From assembly GCA_947302515.1 (NCBI GenBank), contig CAMYVT010000013.1, forward strand, positions 1 to 41,224: a stretch of DNA of 41,224 nt. Reading direction: 5' to 3'. Numbering within the stretch: position 1 is the stretch's first letter; each line of letters opens with the position of its first letter. The notes under the pieces were generated by a model. The model searched no databases. It was not told where the DNA came from and saw nothing but the letters and a program-made list of their open reading frames with translations. Source of the stretch: an uncultured Caryophanales bacterium (GTDB taxonomy: Bacteria > Bacillota_I > Bacilli_A > RF39 > UBA660). Positions 39,721 to 41,224 of this stretch are shown in pieces. The position numbers and the translations under genes were made by a program.

Positions 39721-40996
39721 CATAAGAGTCATGAAAAGAGGAAAGGTATATCAATACCAATTTGAAATAGCACCTGTAAATGGCACTAGAAAATACATTA
39801 ATAAGAGTGGATTTAGAACAAAAGCAGAAGCTATAGAAGCAGGTAATATAGCATATACCGAATATATTAACGCAGGTAAACCTTATAAAGAATCAAAAAT
39901 ATCATATAGTGATTATTTAGATTATTGGTTAAATAACTATTGTAAAAATAATTTAAAATACAATACCATTCAAGCCTATAAAACAATTATTAAGAAGTAC
40001 ATTAAGCCCAAAATAGGAAAATATAAACTGTCAACATTAACTAGTGTTTCTTTAAATACATTTATTATAGATTTAGTAAATGAATATGATTTTTCAAGAG
40101 AATATTATAAAAATATACTTAAAGTCCTTAAAGGATCATTTAGAGAAGCATGCAATTTATATGGAATTATTAAATACAATCCTGCTCTAACAATTAGATT
40201 ACCTAAAATTGATAAAAAAGAAGAAGATGTTAAACATTTATATACCCAAGAGGAAATAGATTTAATTATTGAAAAGTTTAAGAATAATAACACGTTTATA
40301 TGTGCATTTCTTACATCATGTTTTACAGGAATGAGAACAGGAGAAGTATTTGCGTTAACTTGGGAAGATATAGATTTAGAAAATGGAATTATAAATGTTC
40401 AACACAGTGTTTATGATAAACCAAAAGATAAACTTGGCAGATGGTTTATTGGATCAACTAAAACTGAAAGTGGAAAAAGAAAAATCTATATTGGTGAAAC
40501 ATTAAATATAGCTTTATCCAATTATAAAAAATTAAAAGAAAGATTAAAAGAACTGTATGGCAAAGACTATAAATATTATCATATTGAAGAAGTTAAGAAT
40601 GACTATGGAAAAGTAATTGAAAATAGAATAGTTTTAAACAAAAATTGTGGAGAAAAAAATTTAAACTTAGTTTTTACCAAAGATGATGGAACATTCACTG
40701 GAACAGATTTAATAAGATATCCGTTTAAATTAATACATGAGGAACTTGGAATAAAAAGTTGTCGATTCTACGATTTAAGAGGATCATATGCAACTAAAGT
40801 ATTAAATAATGGAACAGAGATTAAAGATGTAGCCAACTTATTAGGACATAGAAATGTAGAAACAACTGAAAATTACTACATTAGAAGTATAGAAGACAAT
40901 AAGAGAAATGCAGTTAATGAATTTGATAGTAAAAATACTACTGAGGTTATAAAAAGTGTTATAGGATTTCAAATTAAAGAAGGTGAAACTGTATGA
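39713..40996 (+). CDS. Tyrosine recombinase/integrase 2
   Basis: 427-aa recombinase. The N-terminal arm-binding domain is nearly identical to int1 through residue 34 (differing at residues 4, 23 and 25). The core-binding domain resembles it less. Catalytic residues: R208 (TGMRTGEV), Lys in TKTESGKRKIYIG (about 250-262), R356, H379 (LGHRNVETT) and nucleophile Y389 (ENYYIRS). In the HxxR motif the first position is Tyr353 (RFYDLRG) instead of His, a variant I recall in ICE/IME integrases. GAGGT lies 5 nt before ATG. Its last codon overlaps the relaxase start (ATGA). Confidence 0.94.
   Translation: MADIRVMKRGKVYQYQFEIAPVNGTRKYINKSGFRTKAEAIEAGNIAYTEYINAGKPYKESKISYSDYLDYWLNNYCKNNLKYNTIQAYKTIIKKYIKPKIGKYKLSTLTSVSLNTFIIDLVNEYDFSREYYKNILKVLKGSFREACNLYGIIKYNPALTIRLPKIDKKEEDVKHLYTQEEIDLIIEKFKNNNTFICAFLTSCFTGMRTGEVFALTWEDIDLENGIINVQHSVYDKPKDKLGRWFIGSTKTESGKRKIYIGETLNIALSNYKKLKERLKELYGKDYKYYHIEEVKNDYGKVIENRIVLNKNCGEKNLNLVFTKDDGTFTGTDLIRYPFKLIHEELGIKSCRFYDLRGSYATKVLNNGTEIKDVANLLGHRNVETTENYYIRSIEDNKRNAVNEFDSKNTTEVIKSVIGFQIKEGETV
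39723..39774 (+). repeat. 52-bp perfect direct repeat, copy 2 (int2 5' end)
   Basis: Identical to 36747-36798, spaced by 2976 bp (a multiple of three). A 19-bp match follows at 39797-39815. Confidence 0.95.
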
Positions 40997-41224
40997 ATTA
41001 TGCAATATTCAGAAGTGAACCTATTTATACCTTAAATGATCTTGCTCAAATTGGTTCTCACAATAAAAGAGAGAAGAAAGCATATAACTCGAATCCAGAT
41101 ATAGATTTATCAAAAACTAAAGATAATGTAGAGCTTGTTCCATTAAATATGAAATATGTTAAAGGCTTTTATGAAATAACAAAAGAATATAAAAAAGAAC
41201 ATGAAGAAAGAATGAAAAATGAAA
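40993..41224 (+). CDS. MobV/Pre-type plasmid recombination/relaxase, 3'-truncated by window
   Basis: 77 codons are visible. MNYAIFRSEPI opens like Pre/Mob proteins, and IGSHNKREKKAYNSNPDI followed by DLSKTKDNVELV matches the MobV family motif I (H-x-x-R, NPDID-S-T). MobV relaxases nick an oriT and lead single-strand transfer using conjugation machinery of a helper element. The start ATG overlaps the int2 stop by 4 nt, so it is translationally coupled to int2. The remaining domains and any cargo lie beyond the window. Confidence 0.88.
   Translation, partial: MNYAIFRSEPIYTLNDLAQIGSHNKREKKAYNSNPDIDLSKTKDNVELVPLNMKYVKGFYEITKEYKKEHEERMKNE

Noticed and set aside
40953..40962. AAAGTGTTAT as a MobV oriT nick site (also at 38070-38079)
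   Set aside because: It resembles part of the MobV consensus but lacks the flanking inverted repeat and is easily matched by chance in AT-rich DNA.
1..41224. CRISPR arrays, rRNA or tRNA genes
   Set aside because: No regularly spaced repeats and no cloverleaf or rRNA-like segment was seen in the short intergenic gaps.

Overview
The window is about 41 kb of very AT-rich DNA with Arg codons mostly AGA, TGG for Trp and TGA as a true stop (int2, ung), so the standard bacterial code applies. Gene order around mnmE-mnmG-rsmG-noc-parA-parB and ychF-rpsF-ssb-rpsR-rplI-dnaB matches the oriC-proximal region of Bacilli. Murein and teichoic-acid-type genes (murA, mbl, tagO-like) indicate a walled cell, so this is not a true mollicute. 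The best guess is an uncultured, probably gut-associated, small-genome member of the Bacilli (RF39-like); that placement is inference. Most genes lie on the + strand, consistent with a leading strand running away from an origin expected before base 1.

Layout: 1-7737 holds tRNA modification (mnmE 3' part, mnmG), 16S rRNA methylation (rsmG), and chromosome segregation/nucleoid occlusion (noc-like, parA, parB), followed by mscS and a DUF951 gene. 7748-11277 holds an AbgT-family transporter, a large membrane-anchored surface protein and a small inverted membrane gene. 11384-13880 is ychF, a PgeF-like gene and a GT2 glycosyltransferase. 13997-15029 is the rpsF-ssb-rpsR operon with a structured leader. 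15124-22060 is a long run: truncated GdpP-like phosphodiesterase, rplI, dnaB, LysM-G5-M23 peptidase, walJ, rlmH, ung and a CmpB-like membrane protein. 22096-23613 is the minus-strand lemA-like/pta pair. 23745-28385 contains ywiB, argS, rpoE, prfA and prmC. 28562-36492 contains murA, rpmE, rpiB, DUF1146, mbl, tagO-like, hpf and secA. Genes are packed with short gaps, hairpin-T-tract terminators, and promoters that repeatedly use an extended -10 (TGnTATAAT).

Directly after secA, where Bacilli usually carry prfB, the sequence becomes a mobile element running off the right edge. It has a repeat-rich candidate attachment region, a first tyrosine recombinase (int1), a leader peptide with an overlapping terminator in front of a gene of unknown function, then a coupled operon of a winged-helix protein, an excisionase-like protein, a second tyrosine recombinase (int2) and a MobV/Pre-type relaxase (cut by the window end). 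This looks like an integrative mobilizable element, or two related ones in tandem. int1 and int2 share an identical 52-bp stretch at their 5' ends although their catalytic halves belong to different sublineages.

The most interesting points are the mosaic integrase pair and its flanking repeats, the leader-peptide attenuator, the alternative hairpins around the start of the wHTH gene, a very strong in-frame internal ribosome binding site inside the long noc-like gene, and a stand-alone GdpP-like enzyme with an altered GGGH motif.
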